A stretch of DNA of 64,000 nucleotides from Methyloversatilis discipulorum. Lineage in GTDB: Bacteria; Pseudomonadota; Gammaproteobacteria; Burkholderiales; Rhodocyclaceae. The translations under genes and the position numbers were made by a program. Positions 56,612-64,000 of this stretch are shown here, one piece after another. Below the pieces are notes generated by a model. It had not been told where the DNA came from and did no database searches. It worked only from the letters and a program-made list of their open reading frames with translations. Each line of letters opens with the position of its first letter. The first letter of the stretch is position 1. Location of the stretch: positions 3,162,001 through 3,226,000 of the forward strand of contig NZ_AZUP01000001.1 of assembly GCF_000527135.1 (NCBI RefSeq). The letters are read 5' to 3'.

Positions 56612-57916
56612 ATGCGTGAATTCTGGTTCCGCGCCGCCCTGCGCGTCGCGCTCATCCTCGTCTGCGTGCTGATCGGCCTGGCGGCCGACGCGCTGGTGCC
56701 GGCGCTGACGCTGGCCTGCGCGCTGCTGCTCGCCGGCAGCCTGCGCGACCAGTACGAGATCGGCCGTTTCGACCGCTGGCTCAATTCGACCAGCGACGCC
56801 GAACTGCCGGACGGTGCCGGCCAGTGGGAATTCCTGTTCGCCAAGCTGGCGCGGCGCGAGCGCAACGCCCGCCAGCAGCGCGAGGACCTGCGCAGCCGGC
56901 TGGAGCGCATGCGCGAAGCCAGCCGCGCGATGCCCGACGGCACGCTCATCATGTCGCGCGACGAACTGATCGAGTGGCTGAATCCGATGGCCGAGGAACA
57001 CCTCGGGCTCGACGGCCGGCGCGACATCGCGATGCCCATCCTCAACCTGGTGCGCCAGCCCGAGTTCGCCGAATACCTGCAGTCCGGCGACTACGGCGAG
57101 CCGCTGTCGATGCCCTCACCGCGTCAGCCCGGCCGCACGCTGCAACTGCGGGTGGTGGCTTTCGGCGACGACCAGAAGCTGCTGCTGACGCGCGACATCA
57201 CCCAGCTCGAAAAGCTCGAAACGATGCGGCGCGACTTCGTCGCCAACGTGTCGCACGAAATGAAGACGCCGCTGACGGTGATCCACGGTTTCCTCGAAAC
57301 GCTGGAAGATGCGCTGCCCGAACTGCCGCAGGAGCAGGCGCTGTCCTTCATCCGCATGGCGCAGCAGCAGTCGGTGCGCCTGCAGCGCCTGGTCGATGAC
57401 CTGCTGACGCTGTCGGCGCTGGAGACCGACACGCCGACACCGGAAGAGCCGGTGGACATGCGCAACCTGCTGGACATCGTGCTGGTCGAGACGCGGGCCC
57501 TGTCGTCCGGCCGGCACACGGTGACGCTGGACGTCGACGGTGCGCCCGGTGCGCTGCTCGGCTGCGCCCGCGACCTGCGCAGCGCGCTCGGCAACCTCGC
57601 CAGCAACGCGGTGCGCTACACGCCGGACGGCGGCAGCGTGAAGCTCGCCTGGCGCGTGGTCGATGGCTGCGGCGAGTATTCGGTGACCGACAACGGCATC
57701 GGCATCGACGCCCAGCACATTCCGCGACTGACCGAACGCTTCTACCGCGTCGACCGCGGCCGCTCGCGCGAGACCGGCGGTACCGGTCTCGGCCTGGCCA
57801 TCGTCAAGCACGTGCTCGAACGGCATCAGGCGACGCTGCAGATCGACAGCCAGCCCGGTCAGGGCAGCCGCTTCACCGTCCGCTTTCCCGCCCGCCGCAC
57901 GCTGCCCGCACTCTGA
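56612..57916 (+). CDS. phoR: Phosphate sensor kinase PhoR
   Basis: A 434-residue membrane histidine kinase. Two N-terminal hydrophobic segments (FRAALRVALILVCVLIGLAA, LTLACALLLAGSL), a linker, a PAS-like region (MPDGTLIMSRDELIEWLNPM), the phosphorylated histidine in DFVANVSHEMKTPLTVIHGF, the N-box LGNLASNAVRYTPDGG, and the ATP lids DNGIGIDAQHIPRLTERFYR and GGTGLGLAIVKHVLERH. It lies 57 bp after phoB; phoU and pst genes are not in the window. Convergent with the next gene, their stops fall inside one hairpin. Confidence 0.95.
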   Translation: MREFWFRAALRVALILVCVLIGLAADALVPALTLACALLLAGSLRDQYEIGRFDRWLNSTSDAELPDGAGQWEFLFAKLARRERNARQQREDLRSRLERMREASRAMPDGTLIMSRDELIEWLNPMAEEHLGLDGRRDIAMPILNLVRQPEFAEYLQSGDYGEPLSMPSPRQPGRTLQLRVVAFGDDQKLLLTRDITQLEKLETMRRDFVANVSHEMKTPLTVIHGFLETLEDALPELPQEQALSFIRMAQQQSVRLQRLVDDLLTLSALETDTPTPEEPVDMRNLLDIVLVETRALSSGRHTVTLDVDGAPGALLGCARDLRSALGNLASNAVRYTPDGGSVKLAWRVVDGCGEYSVTDNGIGIDAQHIPRLTERFYRVDRGRSRETGGTGLGLAIVKHVLERHQATLQIDSQPGQGSRFTVRFPARRTLPAL

Positions 57917-57930
57917 GCGGCGTCGCTCAG
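57913..57930. other. Hairpin spanning the convergent stop codons
   Basis: CTGAGCG-GCGT-CGCTCAG is a perfect 7-bp stem that contains both the phoR stop (57914-57916) and the stop of the next minus-strand gene (57927-57929). No U-tract follows on either strand, so it is at best a weak bidirectional terminator or 3'-end stabiliser. Confidence 0.45.
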
Positions 57931-59552
57931 ACGCCGTTTGCCGGTGCGTCCTCGCTGAAGGCGGCGCGTTCGTAATTGACGCCGAAGGCGATCAGCCGGG
58001 TCAGGCGCACAGCGCGCAGCGTGCCATTCAGATAGATCTCCAGCCTGCGATCGGCCTGGAACCAGCCCCGCGGCAGCACCAGCGAGGCTTCTTCGCCCAT
58101 CACCTGCACCGCCGGCAGCAGGAAGGCGCGGCTGAAGCGCTCGGCCGGCATGCCTTCGTCGGCCAGCGGCCGCACCGACAGCGCACGCGGCGTGCCCGGC
58201 AGCACGTGCAGGCCGGTCAGCAGGTGGCCATCGTGCTCGTACATGAGCCAGGACACGCGCGCCAGACGCCAGTGTTCCGAATCCGCCCCGAACACCGCCA
58301 GCATCTGCGAATACTCGATCGCGCCGGTTTCGCGCGGGGCGCGCAGGCGATAACCCATCACGCTGTGATCGAGCACCGCCCAGTGCTGGGTCGGGTACTG
58401 CGCGCGCGCGCTGGCCTGACGCACAGCCAGTCCGGCGCCGTCGGTCGCCCGTTCGCCGAAAGTGGCGATGTCGACGAAGTCGCTGTGACTGTAGATGCGT
58501 GCCGGCGGCGGCTGCACGAATTCTTCGCCGGCGATCAGGTAGTGCATCGCCTCCTGGCTGATCGCGATGTCGATCTCGCCGTCGCCGTTGCGGCGCTGGA
58601 AGCGGCGCGGGTTGGCCGCGTGGCACCAGGGCTTGTACAGCTGCAGCAGCAGGCGTCCGGCCGAAACCGGGTGGCAGTCGGCGCCCAGGCCCAGTGTTTC
58701 CGGCGACAGGCCCTGCTTCAGGCCGGCCACCACGCGCTCGATTTCGCTGGCCAGCCGGGCCGAACCGAGCCGGCGCAGATTGGGCGTGCGGGCGAACACT
58801 TCGAGCGGCTTGGCGCCGCTATCGAGATTCAGATCGACGGCATAGGTGCGGGCGTCGGTGCCGCCGAACACCGGCATGATTTCGGTCAGGCCGGCGTACT
58901 GGTCGGCCCAGCGGCACACCCACTCGAATTCGCGCGGGCTGCGGCCGTAGGGGTTGGCCAGATCGACCAAGAGCACGCTGCAGTAGGATTCGGCCGCGCT
59001 CTGCGGGTAGCCGCCTTCCTTCAGGCTGTCGGCCACCGGCTGGGTGGCGAAGCCCCATTCCTCGGCCGTGCTGTAGTAGCCGTGCAGCTCCAGCCAGAGG
59101 CCGCGCGGCAGCGTGCGCCGGGCGCGGAAATACTCGATCACCGCGCGGCTCGCGTACAGCACGCAGCGCTGGCACACCAGCGCCAGCTGGGCGTCGGTGA
59201 GCGGGTGCAGGTCGGCCTTCTCGGCCGCCTGCGCGTACGCCTGCGCCATGGCCATCCACAGCGCGACCACCTGACGCAGCACGCCGTCCTCGGTGCTGCC
59301 CGGCGCGACCGGCCGGCTGCTGTAGCGCTTGCCCAGGCTTTCCTGCAGGAAGTGCAGCGGCGCGCGCATCGCCTCCAGCACGTCGAGGTAATCTGCGCTG
59401 CGCGGCGGCGTCTGCCGTAGCCCGTAGAGCATGCGCGTCAGCGTGTCACGCACGCGCGGAACGTTGGTCAGCGGCAGCTCGGCGATCAGCGCGCGGCACT
59501 GCTGCGCGTCGCGGTAGTTCAGCATGCCGGGCGTGGGGGCAGGCGCGTTCAT
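57927..59552 (-). CDS. Unknown protein with PilZ-like C-terminal part (paralogue A)
   Basis: A 541-residue cytoplasmic protein (no signal or membrane segment). The N-terminal 340 residues are helical (LPLTNVPRVRDTLTRMLYGL). The C-terminal third contains AVLDHSVMGYRLRAPRE and LMYEHDGHLLTGLHVLPGTP, which resemble the DxSxxG and [W/R]-G pattern of PilZ domains, then LPRGWFQADRRLEIYLNGTL. The gene downstream of (59549-61096) has the same C-terminal order, so the two are paralogues. They overlap by four bases (ATGA). Binding of cyclic di-GMP is an untested possibility. Start at 59552 fits the overlap. Confidence 0.6.
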   Translation of the reverse strand: MNAPAPTPGMLNYRDAQQCRALIAELPLTNVPRVRDTLTRMLYGLRQTPPRSADYLDVLEAMRAPLHFLQESLGKRYSSRPVAPGSTEDGVLRQVVALWMAMAQAYAQAAEKADLHPLTDAQLALVCQRCVLYASRAVIEYFRARRTLPRGLWLELHGYYSTAEEWGFATQPVADSLKEGGYPQSAAESYCSVLLVDLANPYGRSPREFEWVCRWADQYAGLTEIMPVFGGTDARTYAVDLNLDSGAKPLEVFARTPNLRRLGSARLASEIERVVAGLKQGLSPETLGLGADCHPVSAGRLLLQLYKPWCHAANPRRFQRRNGDGEIDIAISQEAMHYLIAGEEFVQPPPARIYSHSDFVDIATFGERATDGAGLAVRQASARAQYPTQHWAVLDHSVMGYRLRAPRETGAIEYSQMLAVFGADSEHWRLARVSWLMYEHDGHLLTGLHVLPGTPRALSVRPLADEGMPAERFSRAFLLPAVQVMGEEASLVLPRGWFQADRRLEIYLNGTLRAVRLTRLIAFGVNYERAAFSEDAPANGV

Positions 59553-61096
59553 GCCGCCGGCTCGATGCGGGCGAGGTCGAAGTCGGCCCCGCGTTCGATG
59601 GATTCGACCAGCCGCACCCGTCGCTTGCCGTCGTCGGCGGTGAGCAGGATGTCGCGTGCCTTGCGGTACCAGCCGCTGGGCAGCGCGACGCATTCCGGCT
59701 GACCGATGCGCGGCACTTCCGGCATCAGCACGCCGCGCGCCTCGTGTTCGCCGCTGCCGTCCGGCGCACGCGCGAGATCGACCAGACGCGGCGCGCCCGC
59801 CAGCATGCTGATGCCCATCTGCAACTCACCTTCGACCGCCATGATCCAGCACACGTGGGCGAGCATGAAATGCGGGCTGTTGTCGGGTCGCACCGCCAGC
59901 AACATGCCGTTGCCGATGCGCGCGCCGTCCGTGCTGGCGCGGCGGCCAAGGCGCAGGCCGGTCGGGCTGTCGTCGAGGATGCGCCAGTCTTCGACCAGAT
60001 AGCCGGCTGCCAGCGTTTCCGGACGGTTGCCGGCATCGCCGACGTCGCCCTCGGCGCCGCCGAGAAACTGCTGCACCGCGCCCATGCCGATCACTACCGA
60101 CGCGTTCTGCTGCAGCGGCCGGCGCGCTTCGGCGCGGGTTAGGCCGCCGCGGCAGCAGTGCGCGTGCAGGTGACGCAGCAGGCGGTCCGCCTGGGCCGGG
60201 CTCAGTTCGTCGCCCAGACGCAGTGCCAGCGGGGTTTCGCCCTGCGCGAGAAGCGCCATGCGTTTGCGCACGCTGTGCGAGAACTCGTCCAGCACCAGCC
60301 AGCGCAGGCGGCTGTCCGGCTGTGGTGTGCGGGCGACCGGCTCGTCGGTGCTCAGGTCCAGCATCAAGGGGGGCAGCGCGCTGTGCGGCACCGGCGTATC
60401 GAACAGCGCCACCTTGCCAGCCCATTTGCCGAGCCAGCGGTGCAGCACGCGCAGCTGGCGGTGGGTCAGACCGAAAGGGCTGGAGGTGTGCAGCAGCACG
60501 CACAGCACGTAGGCGGCACGCACGCTGGTCGGACGTTCGTCATGGATCGCGTCGTCACGGAACTTGCGCTCCGCCGCGCCGAGCCGGGCGGCGGCGTCAT
60601 AGCAGGCGTGTACGCGTCGCCAGTAGCCGGGCGGCGGCAGATGCGCGGTGCGCAGCGCGTCGAGCTGCATCAGTGCCAGCGCACTCAGCGCGCGATGGGC
60701 GATCAGGCCGGCCTGGCCGACCACTGCGCCGTCGCCGTCGAGTGCCGCAGACAGGGAATGCAGATAGGCCGTGACCAGGGTATCCCACATGCCCTGATTG
60801 GCATCGAAGGCCGCACGTTCGCCGGCGGACAGCGGCAGCGGACGGCCGACGAAACGGTTGGCGGTGGCGGCCTGCACCGCCAGCACCGTGTCGCGCAGCT
60901 CTTCGGCGATGCGCAGACGCTCGCCGGCGCCGATGCCGCAGCGATTCAGCAGATTGAGCTGGCCGAGCAGACGCGCCTGGGTGGCGAGCGGCTGCGTGTT
61001 GTCGATGTCCTGCAGCCAGTCGCGTGCAGCCCGCGCGTCGGAGAACTCCGGCAGGTGCGTGCTGTGGCTGATGGCGGGCAGAGCGAAGGCGTGCAT
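59549..61096 (-). CDS. Unknown protein with PilZ-like C-terminal part (paralogue B)
   Basis: A 515-residue cytoplasmic protein, first gene of a two-gene unit. The N-terminal part is helical (ARLLGQLNLLNRCGIGAGER, LSAGERAAFDANQGMWDTLV). The C-terminal part has RILDDSPTGLRLGRRASTDG and AHVCWIMAVEGELQMGISML, aligned with the same positions of the next gene, and ALPSGWYRKARDILLTADDG at the end. No catalytic motif is evident. The pair lies beside phoB-phoR but on the opposite strand. I recognise no named family; the PilZ likeness is only in pattern. Confidence 0.6.
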   Translation of the reverse strand: MHAFALPAISHSTHLPEFSDARAARDWLQDIDNTQPLATQARLLGQLNLLNRCGIGAGERLRIAEELRDTVLAVQAATANRFVGRPLPLSAGERAAFDANQGMWDTLVTAYLHSLSAALDGDGAVVGQAGLIAHRALSALALMQLDALRTAHLPPPGYWRRVHACYDAAARLGAAERKFRDDAIHDERPTSVRAAYVLCVLLHTSSPFGLTHRQLRVLHRWLGKWAGKVALFDTPVPHSALPPLMLDLSTDEPVARTPQPDSRLRWLVLDEFSHSVRKRMALLAQGETPLALRLGDELSPAQADRLLRHLHAHCCRGGLTRAEARRPLQQNASVVIGMGAVQQFLGGAEGDVGDAGNRPETLAAGYLVEDWRILDDSPTGLRLGRRASTDGARIGNGMLLAVRPDNSPHFMLAHVCWIMAVEGELQMGISMLAGAPRLVDLARAPDGSGEHEARGVLMPEVPRIGQPECVALPSGWYRKARDILLTADDGKRRVRLVESIERGADFDLARIEPAA

Positions 61097-61294
61097 GAAA
61101 GCGGGGGGCGATGTAAGCCAATGTAACCAATTCTATGTGTACGCCGCAGTTTGCGCGCGGCAGGCCGGCACGGCGGACATTCTTTTTGACAGCAAATTTC
61201 AGCCGGCGCTGTCTCCGATGTGCTCATCCGTCCGTATATCGATCCGGACACACGATATCCGGGTGTCGAACCTCTGCAAGGAAGGAGAATCACG

Positions 61295-61702
61295 ATGATC
61301 AGGAATGCCCTCTGTGCCGCGCTGCTGGGTGCGGTCTGCTGCGCTGTCCATGCCCAGTCTGTCGTCGGTTCGGCAGGACTGCTGACCGACGCCGCCGGCC
61401 GCGTGCTGTACACCTTCGACAAGGACAGCGACGGGAAAAGTGCCTGCTACGAGCAGTGCGCCGCGCTGTGGCCGCCCTTCGTCGCAGCGGCCGATGCGCG
61501 TGCGTCGGGCGAGCACACGCTGGTCACGCGCAGCGACGGCAGCCGGCAATGGGCGGTCCGCGGCAAGCCGCTCTATTACTACGTGGGCGACAGCGAAGCC
61601 GGACAGACCACCGGCGACGGGCGCGGCGGCGTCTGGCATGTCGTGCGCGACAGCGGCAAAGCGCCGGCCGAGGCCGGCAGCTACCGGCCGCGGGACTACT
61701 GA
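61295..61702 (+). CDS. Secreted protein of the COG4315-like repeat family
   Basis: A 135-residue protein with a signal peptide (ALCAALLGAVCCAVHAQ). The mature part has LLTDAAGRVLYTFDKDSDGK, SACYEQCAALWPPFVAA and KPLYYYVGDSEAGQTTGDG, the typical two-repeat pattern of the small secreted predicted lipoproteins (COG4315/PF03640). Their role is unknown; several are near sigma factors. GGAAGGAG precedes the start at 61295. It is 39 bp before the ECF sigma gene and probably shares its transcript. Confidence 0.85.
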   Translation: MIRNALCAALLGAVCCAVHAQSVVGSAGLLTDAAGRVLYTFDKDSDGKSACYEQCAALWPPFVAAADARASGEHTLVTRSDGSRQWAVRGKPLYYYVGDSEAGQTTGDGRGGVWHVVRDSGKAPAEAGSYRPRDY

Positions 61703-61741
61703 TGGGCTGCGACCCGTCGATGAGCATGGCATCATGCGGCG

Positions 61742-62314
61742 ATGCTCGATCCGGTCCAGCTTGAAAGGCTGCTGGCGCGCGTCGCACTGCGCGACCGGCA
61801 GGCCTTCCGTCAGCTCTACGATGCCTGCGCGCCGCAGCTGCTCGGGGTCGCGCTGCGTCTGCTGCGCCGGCGCGACCTGGCCGAAGACGTGCTGCAGGAT
61901 GCCTTCACCAGCGTGTGGCACCGCGCCGACAGCTACCGTGCCGACGCGAGTCAGCCGATGACCTGGCTCACCTCGATCGTGCGCAATCGGGCACTCGACC
62001 TGCTCCGCGCGGAGTCCGTACGGCGGACCGAGTCGCTGGACGACGACGAAGACGGGCAGGGCGGTGTCGCCGCGCTGGGCGACGACCGTCCCAGCCCGCT
62101 CGGTCTGCTCGAACAGGCGGCCGACGCGCTGCATCTGCGCCGCTGCATCGACGACATCGACGGGCCGCAGCGCCAGTGTCTGGCGCTGGCCTACTACCAC
62201 GGCCTGTCGCACTCGGAACTGGCGGAACACCTCGGCTCGCCGATCGGCAGCGTCAAGGTGTGGCTGCGCCGGGGCCTGGACAGGCTGCGCCGCTGCATGG
62301 AGCGGCTGACATGA
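61742..62314 (+). CDS. ECF-type RNA polymerase sigma factor
   Basis: A 190-residue sigma-70 family protein with regions 2 and 4. Region 2: FRQLYDACAPQLLGVALRLL, DLAEDVLQDAFTSVWHRADS, and MTWLTSIVRNRALDLLRAES. Region 4: RCIDDIDGPQRQCLALAYYH, GLSHSELAEHLGSPIGSVKV. It resembles the SigK group that is paired with membrane anti-sigma factors of the RskA type. The stop overlaps the anti-sigma start (ATGA). Confidence 0.93.
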   Translation: MLDPVQLERLLARVALRDRQAFRQLYDACAPQLLGVALRLLRRRDLAEDVLQDAFTSVWHRADSYRADASQPMTWLTSIVRNRALDLLRAESVRRTESLDDDEDGQGGVAALGDDRPSPLGLLEQAADALHLRRCIDDIDGPQRQCLALAYYHGLSHSELAEHLGSPIGSVKVWLRRGLDRLRRCMERLT

Positions 62315-63033
62315 AGTACGACCACCCGGAACTGCTCGACCGACTGGCTGCCGCCTATGTGTTCGGCACGCTGGGCCGGCTACCGCGGCGCCGCTTCGAA
62401 CGGCTGGTGCGGTCGAGCGAAGCGGCGGCGCGCGCGCTGCGCACCTGGGAAATGCACGGTGCCGCGCTGGCGGCGGCCGTGCCGCCGGTGCAGCCCTCGC
62501 CCGCGGTGTGGGCGGAGATCGAACAGCGCACCGGCGGGGCGCCGCGTGTCAGGCCGGTGACGCAGCGGCGCTGGCGCGACTGGCTGCGCCCGGCGCTCGG
62601 CTTCGCCTTTGGCCTGCTGGTGGCCGTCGGCGTGGTGCGCGAGCAGCCGCAGTGGGTGCTGCCGTCCGACCTGCCCGAGCACGCGGTACTGCCCGCCAGC
62701 TATGTCGGTCTGATGCTGGATGCCGCCGGCAAGCCGGCCGCACTCGCGTCGTCGCGCCGGCACGGGGTGGAACTGAGCGTGAAGCTGCTGCAGCCGCTCG
62801 TCGTGCCGCAGGGTGCCCAGGCGGTGCTGTGGGCACTTCCGAAAGACGCAGCGCCCTTCCGGCTCGGCGTTTTGCGCACCGACGCCAAACAGGTGATCAC
62901 GATGGCCGGCACGTCGGAAGCGCTGTTGTCCGCGGTGGGCGAACTGGCGGTGTCGATCGAGCCGGTCGGCGCCACTGCACCGCAGCCGTCGGGCGACTTC
63001 CTGCTGCGAGGTCACTGCGTGAAGCTGTGGTGA
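62311..63033 (+). CDS. Anti-sigma factor of the RskA type
   Basis: A 240-residue protein. The cytoplasmic N-terminal part (ELLDRLAAAYVFGTLGRLPR) fits the anti-sigma zinc-free helical fold, followed by one membrane helix (PALGFAFGLLVAVGVVREQP) and a periplasmic part of about 140 residues with AVLWALPKDAAPFRLGVL and PQPSGDFLLRG, as in anti-sigma-K proteins. It starts with an ATG overlapping the sigma stop by four bases and would hold the sigma factor until an envelope signal arrives. Confidence 0.88.
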   Translation: MKYDHPELLDRLAAAYVFGTLGRLPRRRFERLVRSSEAAARALRTWEMHGAALAAAVPPVQPSPAVWAEIEQRTGGAPRVRPVTQRRWRDWLRPALGFAFGLLVAVGVVREQPQWVLPSDLPEHAVLPASYVGLMLDAAGKPAALASSRRHGVELSVKLLQPLVVPQGAQAVLWALPKDAAPFRLGVLRTDAKQVITMAGTSEALLSAVGELAVSIEPVGATAPQPSGDFLLRGHCVKLW

Positions 63034-63119
63034 TCTGACGGTTCTGCAGCAGCGACGGTGACATCCGTCACGCTGCCGGCAAGTCCTTCGTCGCCCGGCT
63101 GTCTCCGCTGAGGCCCGGG

Positions 63120-63174
63120 CTCCGTAGATGACGAATGAAAGCAGACGCTTTCATCCTTCATTCATCCTACGGAG
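63120..63174 (+). promoter_or_regulatory. Leader hairpin hiding the ribosome-binding site
   Basis: CTCCGTAG (63120-63127) pairs with CTACGGAG (63167-63174), then ATGA with TCAT, and TGAAAGC (63136-63142) with GCTTTCA (63147-63153) around an AGAC loop. The 3' arm contains GGAG, the Shine-Dalgarno sequence 6 nt before the ATG at 63181. Opening the hairpin would be needed for translation. Confidence 0.7.
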
Positions 63175-63180
63175 TCCGTC

Positions 63181-63678
63181 ATGAACACTTCCATCCGCAC
63201 CGCACTGATCGCCGCGCTGACCGTCCTGCCCGCCGCGCACGCCAGTGCCGCCAGCGTCGATCTCGGCACTCTGGTCGCCGGCCAGTCCTTCAGCTTCGAA
63301 CAGCAGCTCGGCAACTTCGCCGACAGCTTCAGCTTCACCGTCGGTGAGCCGGTCGATTTCACGCTCGATTTCTCCAACCTCGGGCTGGGGTCACGTGCCT
63401 CGTTGTCGGTGTTCCTGAACGGCAACGAAATCGTCGGCACCTTCGGCCGCAATCTCACCTTCGCGTGGGGACCTTTCACCGGCGGTGGCAGCACCTTTCC
63501 GTTCGCCACGGGCACCGAATTCCTGGTGACCGTCGATGGCGTGGACAACACGCTGGCCGACGCGAGCTACCGGCTGGGCATCACCGCAGCAGTGCCGGAA
63601 CCGGCCAGCGCCGCGATGCTGCTGGCCGGGCTGGCGGCGGTCGGCGCGGTGGCGCGCAGACGGATGAAGGGGCGCTGA
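63181..63678 (+). CDS. FxDxF-type PEP-CTERM protein
   Basis: A 165-residue exported protein: signal peptide (AALTVLPAAHASA), a beta-rich middle with FADSFSFTVGEPVDFTLDF (FxDxF-type) and LSVFLNGNEIVGTFG, and the PEP-CTERM sorting tail VPEPASAAMLLAGLAAVGAV followed by RRRMKGR. Such proteins are processed by an exosortase (EpsH/XrtA), which must be encoded elsewhere. The start lies 6 nt after GGAG, within a hairpin described separately. It follows the ECF sigma pair in the same direction. Confidence 0.9.
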   Translation: MNTSIRTALIAALTVLPAAHASAASVDLGTLVAGQSFSFEQQLGNFADSFSFTVGEPVDFTLDFSNLGLGSRASLSVFLNGNEIVGTFGRNLTFAWGPFTGGGSTFPFATGTEFLVTVDGVDNTLADASYRLGITAAVPEPASAAMLLAGLAAVGAVARRRMKGR

Positions 63679-63679
63679 G

Positions 63680-64000
63680 TCAGTCGGCCTGCCGGCGCAC
63701 GCACCAGCGCAGCTGGGCCGTGCCGCCGGCATCGCCGGTCAGCACCGCGTTCTGGCCGAAGGCGGCGCCGATGCGCAGCGCCTCTTCGGCGGTCAGGCCG
63801 GCGCACAGCAGCGAAGGTTCGGTCCAGCCGGTTTCGGTCGTGCGGTTCTCGGCGTCGAGCAGCGGCAGGCCGCGCTGCGTCAGCAACGCGCGCAGTGCAG
63901 CGTGGGCGGCGCGGTTGGCGTCGTCGTCGCTGCGTGCGGACCACGGATTGGCGGCCGCCAGCAGCGCCCACTGTGTTGCGTTCTGCGTCGCCAGCCAGCG
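63680..64000 (-). CDS. DUF3293-domain protein (3' part, start outside window)
   Basis: The frame is open to the right window edge, so only 106 codons of the C-terminal part are seen. Features are NPWSARSDDDANRAAHAALR, then TEPSLLCAGLTAEEALRIGA and FGQNAVLTGDAGGTAQLRWC, the usual order of DUF3293 proteins. Function unknown. It is convergent with the PEP-CTERM gene, whose stop is one base away. Confidence 0.8.
   Translation of the reverse strand, partial: RWLATQNATQWALLAAANPWSARSDDDANRAAHAALRALLTQRGLPLLDAENRTTETGWTEPSLLCAGLTAEEALRIGAAFGQNAVLTGDAGGTAQLRWCVRRQAD

Noticed and set aside
61230..61260. ATATCG ... CGATAT inverted repeat before the small secreted protein
   Set aside because: Arms of only six bases 11 bp apart and no clear promoter around it; could be chance.

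Overview
The window is a GC-rich, tightly packed stretch of a bacterial chromosome with no rRNA, tRNA, CRISPR array, phage or insertion sequence that I can see. The gene set (complete F1Fo ATP synthase operon with atpI, glnK-amtB, UbiB/UbiE/UbiJ/UbiK, PhoB-PhoR, TorF-type porin, cobalamin operon, a FxDxF-type PEP-CTERM protein) and the protein style point to a betaproteobacterium, probably a Rhodocyclales-like organism (Methyloversatilis is one candidate). The genus is inference only.

Layout. 0-4 kb: the 3' end of ubiB, an orphan CheC-like protein, a sodium:solute symporter and a coiled-coil secreted protein. 4-7 kb: a nitrogen-regulated minus-strand unit torF-like porin, glnK, amtB, with a strong sigma-54 promoter and NtrC-like sites. 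7-14 kb: mostly plus-strand small genes (ubiK, two YceI proteins, a DJ-1/PfpI protein, a ribbon-helix-helix protein, a YgjP-like peptidase, a patatin, a cupin, an entericidin-like lipoprotein, NnrU, DUF296). 13.7-15.7 kb: a duplicated intergenic element carrying DnaA-box pairs, then a NERD/UvrD-like helicase. 15.7-27.7 kb: the cobalamin region: cobQ, a cobalamin riboswitch, then btuB-btuC-btuD-cobO-cbiA-bluB-cbiB-cobC-btuF and a second, signal-less BtuF-like protein. Together they import corrinoids, adenosylate and amidate the ring, and make the aminopropanol arm and dimethylbenzimidazole; the rest of the pathway lies elsewhere. 27.6-30.5 kb: ompW, YaiI, YaeQ, small proteins and a toxin-antitoxin pair whose ParE toxin is frameshifted.

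30.7-44.1 kb: one long minus-strand series of ten genes. It starts with an ArsR-type regulator whose operator sits on its own start, followed by a PLP-dependent decarboxylase, an Aas-type acyltransferase/AMP-ligase, a twin-arginine amidohydrolase, a membrane-anchored secreted protein with a possible permuted papain-like (LRAT/YiiX-like) core, and an LplT-like transporter fused to PlsC. DUF2339, DUF3617, a TonB-like protein and a ClpP-like protease come next. The first six genes overlap or nearly touch and look like an uncharacterised lipid or acyl-amine synthesis and export pathway; this is the best candidate for a new system here.

44.3-51.4 kb: atpIBEFHAGDC with promoter and terminator. 51.5-55.7 kb: a GlpD-like dehydrogenase facing the ubiquinone cluster DUF971-ubiE-Tim44-ubiJ. 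55.8-57.9 kb: phoB-phoR behind a clear Pho box. 57.9-61.1 kb: two overlapping paralogous genes of unknown function with PilZ-like segments. 61.3-63.7 kb: a small secreted protein, an ECF sigma factor with its anti-sigma factor, and a PEP-CTERM protein whose ribosome-binding site lies inside a long leader hairpin. The window ends inside a DUF3293 gene.
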